64,000 nucleotides of DNA from Clostridium sp. CAG:1000 (lineage in GTDB: Bacteria; Bacillota_I; Bacilli_A; RF39; UBA660), in NCBI GenBank assembly GCA_000436975.1, contig HG000336.1:33146-97145 (forward strand), in the 5' to 3' direction. This document shows, in pieces, positions 53,039 through 61,465 of the stretch. Below the pieces are notes generated by a model. It was given only the letters and a program-made list of their open reading frames with translations. It was not told the DNA's origin and did no database searches. Numbering within the stretch: position 1 is the first letter of the stretch; each line of letters opens with the position of its first letter. The translations under genes were made by a program, and so were the position numbers.

Positions 53039-54313
53039 TCAGTCTAGACTAAAATTTATATTTTCTTTACTAAGTTTTATCTTGTAAATCTCATTAATTT
53101 TATAATTGCCTTTTAATTTTATTGGTATGTAATCACTAGTAAATCCATGTAAATAACCATCTTGCTTAACTTCTTCTATTAAAACGTCATCTTCTTTATC
53201 AATATGTTTTAAATAATACTCTTTTTCTAACTTATTTGATAAATCTATTAACCTTCTTACTCTATCTTTCTTAATATTACCAGGTATTTTATCTTTCATT
53301 CTTGAAGCAACTGTACCACTTCTATCAGAATAAGGAAATACATGTATTTTAGTAAAGCCAATTTCTTCACAAAAATCTAATGTTTCTTTAAAATCCTCTT
53401 CAGTTTCTCCAGGGAACCCTACGATAACATCCGTAGTAAGTGAAATATCATTTCTATTTTCTCTTATTTTATCAACCAACTTTTTAAAGTATTTTTTATC
53501 ATATCTTCTATTCATTAATTTTAATATATGATCACTACCTGCTTGTAGTGGTATATGCAAATGCGATACAAATTTATTATTATTCTTAATAATATCCATC
53601 ATTTTATCATCTAGTTCGACTATTTCCACAGAAGAAAGTCTTATTCTCTTAATTTGATCAATTTTTGATATTTCGTTTATTAAATCAGATAATCTTTTAC
53701 CATCACTATTATATTGACCAGTATGAATTCCTGATAAAACAATTTCCTTGTGACCTGATAAAGCAAGATCATTTACTTCCATAAGACATTTATTAAACTC
53801 TTTACTTCTAACTCTTCCTCTTACATATGGAATAATACAATAACTACAAAAATTATTACATCCATCTTCTATTTTAATAAACGCTCTATGATGATGTTTA
53901 TATCCTTTAATTTCCATATCATCAAAGTCTATATCATCTTTATTCATATCTACAAAATCAATAATTCTTTTATGATTAGATTCATATTCTTTTAAATATT
54001 CAAATACTTTATGTTTGTTTTTATTGCCCAAAATAATGTCAGCATCAATTAAATCTTCTATTTCAGAATTTCTAAATTGACAAAAACAACCCATTGCGAT
54101 TACAATTGCATCTTTATTGTTCTTTTTTATATTATTAATTACTTGTTTACTTTTATTATCAGCAGTATTAGTAACAGTACATGTATTTATTATACATACA
54201 TCTGCATTTTCTTCTACTTCTTCATAACCTTCTTCTAAAAATAAATTTCTTATGAATTCACTTTCATAAGAATTTACTTTACATCCAAGTGTTTTAATCA
54301 AAAACTTTTTCAT
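53039..54313 (-). CDS. mtaB: tRNA t6A37 methylthiotransferase MtaB
   Basis: 424 residues. UPF0004 cysteines in TLGCKVNSYE, INTCTVTNTAD and MGCFCQ, radical-SAM motif CNNFCSYCIIPYVRGRVRS near 152-170, then the TRAM region at the C-terminus. It converts t6A37 to ms2t6A37 in ANN-decoding tRNAs. The wording LGCKVN-YE and the length fit MtaB more than MiaB or RimO. Overlaps the upstream 231-residue gene by 4 bases. Confidence 0.92.
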   Translation of the reverse strand: MKKFLIKTLGCKVNSYESEFIRNLFLEEGYEEVEENADVCIINTCTVTNTADNKSKQVINNIKKNNKDAIVIAMGCFCQFRNSEIEDLIDADIILGNKNKHKVFEYLKEYESNHKRIIDFVDMNKDDIDFDDMEIKGYKHHHRAFIKIEDGCNNFCSYCIIPYVRGRVRSKEFNKCLMEVNDLALSGHKEIVLSGIHTGQYNSDGKRLSDLINEISKIDQIKRIRLSSVEIVELDDKMMDIIKNNNKFVSHLHIPLQAGSDHILKLMNRRYDKKYFKKLVDKIRENRNDISLTTDVIVGFPGETEEDFKETLDFCEEIGFTKIHVFPYSDRSGTVASRMKDKIPGNIKKDRVRRLIDLSNKLEKEYYLKHIDKEDDVLIEEVKQDGYLHGFTSDYIPIKLKGNYKINEIYKIKLSKENINFSLD

Positions 54314-55005
54314 TCTAACGATAACCTAAACTCCTTAAGAATGCTTAAGAATTCTTCTTCTTTTAAATAATTCTCTGGTGGAGTTACTTCCTTTTCTTGT
54401 ACTTCTATTTTATTTACTTTAGGTGCACCACTACCTATATCTTCCTCTGTATAAGTTAAAGATATATTATTAGCATTTTTAATTAATTGCTCATAGCTAA
54501 TTATTGCTTTCTTTTCCTGCTCTTCTTCATATTTTTGTATAGCAACTTGATTATCATTAAGGCCTAAAGAATTCATTCTATCTTTAGTCTTCTTTTCAAG
54601 TTCTTCTCTTGATATAACAGCCTCTTCTTCCTCATTAGCTTCATAATCATTTATAACATCATCATATGTTTTAACTTGTGGAACACTTACTTGTGATAAT
54701 AATGGTTCATTTTCTTTAACGGCATCTTCTTGTGTTTGTGCAATAAGTTTATCTAAATCATCTAATATATCACTGTCTTCATCTATTTTTTCGATATTGT
54801 CATCTACCTTACTCTTGACAACTTTATCATTTATAGATATTTCCTTAGGTTTATTTTTTCCCATATTAACAATTTCAAGATACTGCATCCTTGTTTTTAT
54901 AAGTGCCATAATAAGCACAACAAAAATCATAAGCATCAATACTAAAAATACTAAAAAATAATCTCCAGTCATAAATATTTCCATAAATTCATTAAAGTTT
55001 TCCAT
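54310..55005 (-). CDS. Hypothetical acidic single-pass protein
   Basis: 231 residues: one helix (about 15-35, YFLVFLVLMLMIFVVLIMALI), then a long, acidic, probably disordered or coiled cytoplasmic tail (ISREELEKKTKDRMNSLG, AIISYEQLIKNANNISLTYTEEDIG). It overlaps rsmE by 14 bases and mtaB by 4, in one operon of translation-related genes. Not recognised. Confidence 0.6.
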   Translation of the reverse strand: MENFNEFMEIFMTGDYFLVFLVLMLMIFVVLIMALIKTRMQYLEIVNMGKNKPKEISINDKVVKSKVDDNIEKIDEDSDILDDLDKLIAQTQEDAVKENEPLLSQVSVPQVKTYDDVINDYEANEEEEAVISREELEKKTKDRMNSLGLNDNQVAIQKYEEEQEKKAIISYEQLIKNANNISLTYTEEDIGSGAPKVNKIEVQEKEVTPPENYLKEEEFLSILKEFRLSLE

Positions 55006-55717
55006 TTTTATCCCATTCCTTCAAGTATTTTAAAATAGATGCGACTGCTAGTGGAACTGTTTCTGTTCTTAAAACATCACTTCCAAGAGATGTTTTAATA
55101 AATCCTTTTTCTTCTAACATATCTTCTTCTATTTTTGAAAGGCCACCCTCTGGCCCAAATACTAAATTAATTGTATCATGAGAGTTTTTAGGTGTTAATA
55201 CTTTACATATACTTTTTACATTCTCTTTGTCAAGTGAACACATTATATTTACACCTGATATACATTCAATGCTGTTAGGAGATATAATAGAATCTAACTC
55301 TGGTTTAGTTATTCTATATGATTGTTCTGCTGCCTCTTTAATGATTTTATTCCATCTAGTAAGCTTCTTTTCATAATCTTTTTTTGGTAACTTGTATTTA
55401 CAATGAGCATACTCAACTACTACAAATTTAGTAACGCCAAGTTCTGTACCATGTTTAAATACATAGCTCATTTTTTCATCAACTAAGAAAGGCACATAGA
55501 CAATAAACTCACTTTGCTCCTCCTCACTTTTAAACACACTTTTAATATTACATGAAGTTAAATCTCTATTAAGAGAACATATATAACTTGTTTTATCATA
55601 CACAACAATTATTTCATCATTTTCTTTCATTCTCATAACATTTTTAATATGATTAAGATCATATTCATACAAATATAAAACATTGTCTTTTTTACTTTTA
55701 GAAAAATATTGTTGCAT
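54992..55717 (-). CDS. rsmE: 16S rRNA m3U1498 methyltransferase RsmE
   Basis: 241 residues. SPOUT fold signals near the C-terminus: NLVFGPEGGLSKIEEDML and TSLGSDVLRTETVPLAVASIL. The start at 55717 (MQQYFSK) lies 7 bases after AAGGAGG; the ATG at 55723 is too close to it. It methylates U1498 of 16S rRNA. Followed by mtaB after a membrane-anchored gene. Confidence 0.92.
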   Translation of the reverse strand: MQQYFSKSKKDNVLYLYEYDLNHIKNVMRMKENDEIIVVYDKTSYICSLNRDLTSCNIKSVFKSEEEQSEFIVYVPFLVDEKMSYVFKHGTELGVTKFVVVEYAHCKYKLPKKDYEKKLTRWNKIIKEAAEQSYRITKPELDSIISPNSIECISGVNIMCSLDKENVKSICKVLTPKNSHDTINLVFGPEGGLSKIEEDMLEEKGFIKTSLGSDVLRTETVPLAVASILKYLKEWDKNGKL

Positions 55718-55729
55718 ACTCATACCTCC

Positions 55730-55993
55730 TTATTTTAAAATCACTATTGTTTCACCTATATTAAAGTTGTTTAATCTATATTCCAAAACTCTTTTGTCTG
55801 TTTTTAAATATTCATGAGTGGATTCTTTTAATATACCTGTTCCTTTACCATGAACAATTACAATTTTTTTTGAATCTATACGAACACAGTTATCAATAAA
55901 GTTTTTAACCATTGCTACAGCTCCATACCTATCAAAACCATGTATATCTAAATGTGGAGCATTATATAAAAATGGGTCTATAAATTTTTTCAT
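55730..55993 (-). CDS. Stand-alone Smr-domain protein
   Basis: 87 residues from the ATG at 55993 (MKKFIDPFLY), with AGAGTGA upstream; a TTG start at 56011 is possible. The Smr motifs are LDIHGFDRYGA (LDxHG) and IVIVHGKGTGIL (HGxG), as in the C-terminal nuclease domain of MutS2. Here it is separate from any MutS2. Small Smr proteins are thought to bind or cut RNA/DNA, for instance in ribosome rescue. It starts the rsmE-mtaB unit. Confidence 0.8.
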   Translation of the reverse strand: MKKFIDPFLYNAPHLDIHGFDRYGAVAMVKNFIDNCVRIDSKKIVIVHGKGTGILKESTHEYLKTDKRVLEYRLNNFNIGETIVILK

Positions 55994-56076
55994 AACATCA
56001 CTCTTTTTCAACTTAATTATAATAAATGAAACATTAAATTACAATATAAGTTTCATAATTATAAATTATTATACAA

Positions 56077-56112
56077 GAAAAAAAGTAAGTAATCAATAAT
56101 TACTTACTTAAT
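56077..56112 (-). terminator. Terminator of the infC-rpmI-rplT operon
   Basis: 11-bp perfect stem (56083-56093 with 56099-56109), 5-nt loop, seven T on the minus strand. Overlaps the rplT stop. Confidence 0.85.
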
Positions 56113-56633
56113 GCTTCAACTAAATCAGCTTTCTTCATAGTTGATTTAACTTCAATGCCATTCTTTTGACATTCAGCTTTTAATTCAGCTACTGTTAACT
56201 TAGAATAATCTTTTTTAGTTTCTACAGCTTTTTCAACTTTCTTTTCAACTGTTTCTTTTTCTTTTTTAGGAGCTTTTCCTTCTAATGCATCTTTAGAAAT
56301 TTGAACTAATTTAGTAAATTCTTCTGGTGCGAAGATAGCAAGTTCACTAAGCATTTTTCTATTAATATCAATATTTGCTTTCTTAAGACCATTAATGAAT
56401 TTAGAATAAACTATATCATTATTTCTACAAGCAGCATTGATTCTTGTAATCCATAATTTTCTAAAGTCATTAGCTCTTTTCTTTCTATCATTATAGCTAT
56501 AAGCTCCACTATGGAATAATTGTTCTTGAGCAGTCTTATATAATCTATGTTTACTTCCAAAGTATCCTTTAGCTCTCTTTAATACTTTTCTTCTTCTATT
56601 TTTAGATACTATTCCACCTTTAACTCTTGTCAT
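56100..56633 (-). CDS. rplT: 50S ribosomal protein L20 with SAP-like C-terminal extension
   Basis: 177 residues. The first 118 are ordinary L20 ([58 protein letters not shown]). Residues 119-177 add a Lys/Glu linker ([19 protein letters not shown]) and then [20 protein letters not shown] plus KADLVEAL, which fits the SAP/HeH helix-extension-helix DNA- or RNA-binding fold. L20 normally ends near 118. L20 also represses its own operon in E. coli and Bacilli by binding the leader. The extra domain has no role I know. Confidence 0.93.
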   Translation of the reverse strand: MTRVKGGIVSKNRRRKVLKRAKGYFGSKHRLYKTAQEQLFHSGAYSYNDRKKRANDFRKLWITRINAACRNNDIVYSKFINGLKKANIDINRKMLSELAIFAPEEFTKLVQISKDALEGKAPKKEKETVEKKVEKAVETKKDYSKLTVAELKAECQKNGIEVKSTMKKADLVEALSK

Positions 56634-56643
56634 CTTGTACCTC

Positions 56644-56835
56644 CTACTTTACTAGTCCTTTGTATCTTTTAGCATCTCCGCTACTAAGTACAGAACCCTT
56701 TCTTGCTTTTCTATTGAAATCTCTAGATTTCTTTCCACTATTATGGTTAGCTCCTACATGTCCTATTTTAGTTGAACCTGAGTTTCTAACTTGAATTTTT
56801 TTACTTATACCACCATGTGATTTCATTTTTGGCAT
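56644..56835 (-). CDS. rpmI: 50S ribosomal protein L35
   Basis: 63 residues: [16 protein letters not shown], basic, ending [15 protein letters not shown]. Normal length for L35. Middle gene of infC-rpmI-rplT, 10 bases before rplT and 14 after infC, each with its own ribosome-binding site. Confidence 0.95.
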   Translation of the reverse strand: MPKMKSHGGISKKIQVRNSGSTKIGHVGANHNSGKKSRDFNRKARKGSVLSSGDAKRYKGLVK

Positions 56836-56849
56836 ATTTTTCTTCCTCC

Positions 56850-57371
56850 TTATTTTTTTGGTGCTAAGAATAGTTGCATACTTCTACCTTCCATTTTAGG
56901 CATAACTTCTATATCTGCAACATCATTTAGACTTTCTGCAAATTTCATTATAACATCACGACCTAACTCAGGGTGTGCAAGTTGTCTACCTTTAAATCTA
57001 ACAGCAACTTTAATTTTATGTCCTTTTTCTAGATAATTTCTAGCATTTCTAGACTTAGTATCAAAGTCACCCTTATCAATAGTGACACTTAATCTATACT
57101 CTTTCATTTCTAGATTTTGTTCCCTTTGTTTCTTTTTTGCTTCTTTTTCTCTTTTTTGTTTCTCATATCGAAACTTATTGTAATCAATAATCTTACATAC
57201 TGGATTTTTAGGATCATTATTTAATAATACTAAATCAAGTCCAGCAGCCTTTGATAAAGTTAAAGCATCTGATATATTCTTGTTGCCCATCTTTTCTCCA
57301 TTAGGTCCAATTACCATTACATTAGGATAAGTTATTTGTTCGTTAATTTGAACTTCGTTTTGCTTAGCTAT
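56850..57371 (-). CDS. infC: Translation initiation factor IF-3
   Basis: 173 residues when read from an ATA codon at 57371: (M)AKQNEVQINEQITYPNVMV onward. Characteristic blocks: NPVCKIIDYNKFRYEKQKRE, RLSVTIDKGDFDTKSRNA, HKIKVAVRFKGRQLAHPELG. A strong GGAGGTG lies 6 bases before the ATA. The ATG at 57386 is inside that site and the ATG at 57419 is inside the attenuator, neither with a ribosome-binding site. IF-3 genes use rare start codons (AUU in E. coli) for auto-regulation, because IF-3 rejects non-standard starts. ATA fits that. Confidence 0.93.
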   Translation of the reverse strand: MAKQNEVQINEQITYPNVMVIGPNGEKMGNKNISDALTLSKAAGLDLVLLNNDPKNPVCKIIDYNKFRYEKQKREKEAKKKQREQNLEMKEYRLSVTIDKGDFDTKSRNARNYLEKGHKIKVAVRFKGRQLAHPELGRDVIMKFAESLNDVADIEVMPKMEGRSMQLFLAPKK

Positions 57372-57508
57372 TGCTAACACCTCCATATTTTCATTTAAAA
57401 AAGTGGATCTAGAGTCCACTTCAAAAACTTTTTATAAGATAAATAAGCTTTTTACCAATACATTATTGTATCTGGTGAAGAGTGGATCTCTTTCTTTCTT
57501 TTTCAACA
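57372..57508 (-). promoter_or_regulatory. infC leader with transcription attenuator
   Basis: About 137-nt leader. A terminator hairpin, AAGTGGA (minus strand 57421-57415) with TCCACTT (57407-57401), is followed by a T-run about 15 bases before the ribosome-binding site. Upstream, AGATCCACT at 57489-57481 is an exact repeat of the hairpin's 3' arm (57410-57402) and could pair with the 5' arm AAGTGGACTCT, giving an anti-terminator. In Bacillota the infC operon leader is controlled by L20 or IF-3. The switch trigger here is not shown by the sequence. Confidence 0.65.
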
Positions 57509-57514
57509 TCTAAG

Positions 57515-57543
57515 ATTATATAGTAAATATATGTGTTTGTCAA
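57515..57543 (-). promoter_or_regulatory. Consensus promoter of infC-rpmI-rplT
   Basis: Minus-strand TTGACA (57543-57538), 17 bases, TATAAT (57520-57515): a perfect sigma-A promoter. Confidence 0.85.
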
Positions 57544-57553
57544 GAGTTTATAA

Positions 57554-58063
57554 CTAATTTTGTTTAAACTTCTTAACAAAGGAATCTAAATATTCCTCTG
57601 TTTCTTTTTGAATATCTTTTTTAAAATTATTTTTCTTACATAATTCCATATTTTTTGATATAACAGGTAACTGCTCCATACCATAAATATAAGCAGCTTT
57701 TTCTTCATCATCCATTTCTTCTAAAAGGCTTACTAATAAATTATTATTATAAGCAGGAGTATCACTTAATATTAAAACAATATTTCCCTTTTCTCCTTTT
57801 AATAAAGTACTTCTTGAATTATCTCTATGATATTCTTCGCCTGTTATAAATTCATAAAATGAATAATCAGTACCATCATAAGTACATTTTATAATTAAAG
57901 GTATATTAATAACTTTATAAGTTTTTATATTAGTTATTTCAAGTGAATATTTATTTAATGTCATAACATAATTCTTAAAACTAATGTGTTTTTTATTAAA
58001 TTCTTCAATTAAATTTATATCGGTTAAAATTCCTTTTCTATAATTATTCATTGTCTTTTTCAT
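57554..58063 (-). CDS. Hypothetical protein downstream of proS
   Basis: 169 residues from the ATG at 58063 behind GAGGTGG (earlier in-frame ATGs to 58114 lie upstream of that site). Not recognised. No membrane segment. Patterns: YDGTDYSFYEFITGEEYHRDNSRSTLL, GNIVLILSDTPAYNNNLL, and an acidic EEMDDEEKAAYIYGME. It has 55 bases to the proS stop and probably shares its transcript. Confidence 0.55.
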   Translation of the reverse strand: MKKTMNNYRKGILTDINLIEEFNKKHISFKNYVMTLNKYSLEITNIKTYKVINIPLIIKCTYDGTDYSFYEFITGEEYHRDNSRSTLLKGEKGNIVLILSDTPAYNNNLLVSLLEEMDDEEKAAYIYGMEQLPVISKNMELCKKNNFKKDIQKETEEYLDSFVKKFKQN

Positions 58064-58118
58064 ATGCCACCTCATTAATGTCAATATTGTATCAAAATAC
58101 ATTAAAAAAGGCAATCAA

Positions 58119-59540
58119 TTAATATTGAATGCCCCATATCACCATATGTTTTGCTTCTTTACCACATACAACGCAATGTTCGTTTTCACAATGTTCACCT
58201 TCTAAAATACATCTAGATTTAGTTCCTCTTATTTCTTTCATCTTAAGTTCACACTCTTCATTTCCACACCATGGTGCTTTAACAAAACCAGGATGATTTT
58301 CCATTATTTCTTTCACATCACCTAATGTTTTAGCTTCATATGTTTTAGATTTTAAATTATTAAGTGCTTTATTATAAAGATTGTTTTGAATAGCATCCAT
58401 TAGATTAACTACTTTATTTGTGACATCATTTAATTTAATTGTTTCTTTTTCTAAAGTATCTCTTCTAACTAAAGTAACAGAATCATTTTCTAGATCCCTT
58501 TTACCTATTTCAACTCTAACTGGCACTCCATTAACTTCTGCTTCAGCAAACTTAAAACCTGCTGATTTGTCAGAATAATCTATATAACTACTTATTCGTT
58601 TTAATAATAATGATTCATTAATCTTTTCAGCGACAGATATAAGTTCTTCATCATCTTTAATAGGTATTATAACAACTTGTTTAGGAGCAATTTTAGGTGG
58701 TAATACAAGCCCTCTGTCATCAGAGTGTGACATTATTAAAGCACCCATCATTCTTGTAGAAGAACCCCATGATGTTTGATAAACATATTCAAATTCATTG
58801 TTTTTGTTTACGAACTTTATATCATAATTCTTAGCAAACTTTTGTCCAAAATAATGACTAGTTGCTGACTGTAAAGAAACTCCATTTTGCATAAGAGATT
58901 CAACTGTTAAAGTATACTCTGCTCCTGCAAATTTTTCTTTTTCAGTTTTCTTACCAGTTATTACAGGTATAGCTAAATAGCTTTCAAAAAATTCTTTATA
59001 AACTTCTAGCATTCTTCTAGTTTCTTCTTCAGCCTCTTCCTTAGTTGCATGAACGGTATGCCCTTCTTGCCATAAAAATTCACGTGTTCTTAAAAATGGT
59101 CTTGTTTCTTTTTCCCATCTAATAACACTACACCATTGATTATATAATTTTGGCAAATCTCGATATGTTTTTACTGTATTTCTATAATAATCACTAAATA
59201 ATGTTTCACTAGTTGGTCTAAAAGCAAGTCTTTCTTCTAACTTTTTACTTCCCCCTAATGTTACCCATGCTACTTCCGGAGCAAAACCTTCTACTAATTC
59301 CGCTTCCTTTTTTAACATATTTTCTGGTATTAATACTGGCAAGTATACATTTTGATGTCCTAATTTTTTGAACATTGAATCCATATTACTTTGCATTTTT
59401 TCCCATATAGCATAACCATTTGGTTCTAAGATTACAAAGCCTTTAACAGATGAATAATCAGCAAGTCTAGCTGCTTTTACTACATCAGTATACCATTTTG
59501 CAAAATCTTCACTTCTTAAAGTAATTTTATCATTTTTCAT
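58119..59540 (-). CDS. proS: Prolyl-tRNA synthetase (ProS3, eukaryote/archaea-like type)
   Basis: 473 residues, the short ProRS without the editing insertion. Class II blocks: RPTSETLFSDYYRN near 107, LRTREFLWQEGHTVHAT near 150, ATSHYFGQKFAKNYDI. The C-terminal zinc-like cysteine part (APWCGNEECELKMKE, HCENEHCVVCGKEAKHMVIWGIQY) ends in aromatic IQY. This type is found in a portion of Bacillota and Mollicutes. It is preceded by a T-box leader. Confidence 0.95.
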   Translation of the reverse strand: MKNDKITLRSEDFAKWYTDVVKAARLADYSSVKGFVILEPNGYAIWEKMQSNMDSMFKKLGHQNVYLPVLIPENMLKKEAELVEGFAPEVAWVTLGGSKKLEERLAFRPTSETLFSDYYRNTVKTYRDLPKLYNQWCSVIRWEKETRPFLRTREFLWQEGHTVHATKEEAEEETRRMLEVYKEFFESYLAIPVITGKKTEKEKFAGAEYTLTVESLMQNGVSLQSATSHYFGQKFAKNYDIKFVNKNNEFEYVYQTSWGSSTRMMGALIMSHSDDRGLVLPPKIAPKQVVIIPIKDDEELISVAEKINESLLLKRISSYIDYSDKSAGFKFAEAEVNGVPVRVEIGKRDLENDSVTLVRRDTLEKETIKLNDVTNKVVNLMDAIQNNLYNKALNNLKSKTYEAKTLGDVKEIMENHPGFVKAPWCGNEECELKMKEIRGTKSRCILEGEHCENEHCVVCGKEAKHMVIWGIQY

Positions 59541-59555
59541 ATTTCCTCCTTAAAA

Positions 59556-59738
59556 ATAAAAAAGAACAGTACATAAGGAGTCATTTAAGACGGTACCATC
59601 CTTTATTTAACTTACTTTAATATAACGGTTCCCCGGACATGATTAGTGTCATATAAGAAGATAGGAATTAATAAATATTATTACTAGTTCTCACTATCCT
59701 AGTTTCACTTTAGATAAGGGATTTATTAATATTTCTTC
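59556..59738 (-). promoter_or_regulatory. T-box leader (tRNA-Pro responsive) of proS
   Basis: The T-box core AAAGGATGGTACCGTC lies on the minus strand at 59604-59589. A terminator helix forms between its GGATGGTAC (59601-59593) and GTACTGTTC (59572-59564), followed by a T tract. Stem I can be drawn with GAAGA/TCTTC at the base and ATTAATAAAT/ATTTATTAAT above, leaving CCT (59665-59663) in the internal loop as a proline specifier codon. Uncharged tRNA-Pro would stabilise the anti-terminator. The region 59541-59880 holds no gene. Confidence 0.8.
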
Positions 59739-59880
59739 AGATTTATGAATAAATTTTAACAAATGTTATTTAATTTGTCAATATTTACATAAAAAGTGTA
59801 AAATTGTGTTTTTTAGCATATTTGCTCTTCCATTAAATAAAATATTATGTTATACTTTAAAGCTCTTGGAGGTGTGTTTT

Positions 59881-60744
59881 ATGAATTTATTAAACTATGT
59901 TACTAAGATAACAGGAATAAACAATAATTATTTTACTTCATCTATAGAGTCCCTATTAGTATTATTTATTCTTAGATTATCAGATAAAGTATTTCAATTT
60001 ATAAATAACAAATTTAATAAAAATGACAAAAATAAATATAAATTAAATAAAAGAATACATTTAATTACTAATATAATTATTATTATATCTTTTGTTATTA
60101 TATGGCAAGATTATTTTAAAAACTTTCTTACTCTAATAAGTTTTGTTTCAGCAGCATTAACATTTGCATTAAGAGATATTATTTTAAATTTTTTCTCAGG
60201 TATCTATATTAAAATAAATAAACCATTTAGTGTAGAAGATAGAATTGAAATAAATGATAATATTGGAGATGTTATTAATATTAATTATTTAAATTTTGAG
60301 ATATTAGAAGTCAAAGAAGAAGAAAAAGGAGAACAAAGTACTGGTATAATTATACAAATACCTAGTTCTAAAATATTTAATTATCCAATAAAAAATTATT
60401 CAAAAGCATTTAAATATATATGGAAAGAAATGGAAATTAATGTTCCAATAGATTCTGATATTGAAAAAGATAAAAAAACATTATATAAGATTATTAATTC
60501 TAATGAAACATTAAAAAAGATTCCAAATAAAATGAAGAATCAATTAAATAATGTAGTTGGTGAATATAGAATATATTATAATAATTTAGATCCTATTATT
60601 TATACAAGTGTTGTAGATAATCACGTGAAACTAACTATTAGATTCTTATGTCACCCTAAAAAAGTAAGAAATATTGAAAGTGATTTATGGAATAAAATAT
60701 TACTTGCTAATAAAGAAGGTAAAATTAAATTATTTGTAGATTAA
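59881..60744 (+). CDS. Small-conductance mechanosensitive channel (MscS family)
   Basis: 287 residues from the ATG at 59881 behind GGAGGTG; 25 in-frame codons upstream lack such a site. Three membrane helices; the pore helix region LISFVSAALTFALRDIILNFFSGIYI and the adjoining beta domain start NKPFSVEDRIEIN are MscS hallmarks. The beta domain carries a small acidic insert (VKEEEKGEQSTG). It releases osmolytes on hypo-osmotic shock. Single gene. Confidence 0.88.
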   Translation: MNLLNYVTKITGINNNYFTSSIESLLVLFILRLSDKVFQFINNKFNKNDKNKYKLNKRIHLITNIIIIISFVIIWQDYFKNFLTLISFVSAALTFALRDIILNFFSGIYIKINKPFSVEDRIEINDNIGDVININYLNFEILEVKEEEKGEQSTGIIIQIPSSKIFNYPIKNYSKAFKYIWKEMEINVPIDSDIEKDKKTLYKIINSNETLKKIPNKMKNQLNNVVGEYRIYYNNLDPIIYTSVVDNHVKLTIRFLCHPKKVRNIESDLWNKILLANKEGKIKLFVD

Positions 60745-60775
60745 AAAAAGAGAAAAATTATTTTCTCTTTTTGTC
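60745..60775. terminator. Bidirectional terminator
   Basis: 12-bp perfect stem (60745-60756 with 60761-60772), 4-nt loop. Ends mscS on the plus strand and the YtxH unit on the minus strand. Confidence 0.75.
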
Positions 60776-61171
60776 TGATTCTAATTTCTTTTCAATTTCT
60801 TTTACTACTCTTAAAGCTTGTTTTCTAACTTCGTCAGCAGCTTTTTCTACAACAGGAGTTCCCTTTTCTAAAGCATACTTATATAAATCTTCAGCTTTAG
60901 CTTTAATAACTTCAGCCTTTTCTAAAGCTATTTTTTGAACTTTTTCTTTATCTAAAGTAGCTAACTCAGCTTGAAGAGTTTCTACTTTATATAATAGTTC
61001 ATCTTTAACTTCATCTAGATCTACTTCTTTAGCTTTACTAACTAGATCCTCCAATTTTCTTTTTAATACCTTTCTTGTATTTTCACCGCTATCTGGTGCG
61101 AATAAAAGTCCTAGTCCTGCTCCTATAGCAGCTCCTGCGATAAATTTTCCAAGTCCGCTTTTTTTACTCAT
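60758..61171 (-). CDS. YtxH domain protein
   Basis: 137 residues from the ATG at 61171, 9 bases after GGAGG. KKSGLGKFIAGAAIGAGLGLLFAPDSGENTR at the N-terminus is the YtxH glycine-helix with LLFAP-SG-TR motif; the remaining 100 residues are charged helix (VEVVKAKAE-type heptads). YtxH proteins are general-stress-linked in Bacillus; here the neighbour with DUF948-like features is typical. Confidence 0.8.
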   Translation of the reverse strand: MSKKSGLGKFIAGAAIGAGLGLLFAPDSGENTRKVLKRKLEDLVSKAKEVDLDEVKDELLYKVETLQAELATLDKEKVQKIALEKAEVIKAKAEDLYKYALEKGTPVVEKAADEVRKQALRVVKEIEKKLESDKKRK

Positions 61172-61463
61172 ATTCTTCATCCTCCCTTTTAGTTTTTTTT
61201 CTTTTTGGTTTTACTAATTTTTTTAACTTTGATGTTATAAAACTAATAATAGTTTCACTAATAACACCAAATCTATCTGTTGTAAAATTAATTACATTAA
61301 ATAGCCTATCAAATGAACTTAATTTCTCTGTAACATCATCAATTAGTTCATCTACTTTAGTAATAGTAAATATTAATTTAATGCCTACTATTATAGCTAC
61401 TACTAAAAGCACTATAAGTAAAAAATATATTATAATTGGTAACATTTCATTTAAATATTGCAT
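61164..61463 (-). CDS. DUF948-like small membrane protein
   Basis: 99 residues: one helix (about 8-33, IIIYFLLIVLLVVAIIVGIKLIF), then VDELIDDVTEKLSSFDRLFNVIN and a basic end. The layout matches DUF948 (YtxG) proteins, which often precede YtxH. It overlaps the YtxH gene and is 2 bases after the preceding gene. Confidence 0.7.
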   Translation of the reverse strand: MQYLNEMLPIIIYFLLIVLLVVAIIVGIKLIFTITKVDELIDDVTEKLSSFDRLFNVINFTTDRFGVISETIISFITSKLKKLVKPKRKKTKREDEEYE

Positions 61464-61465
61464 TA

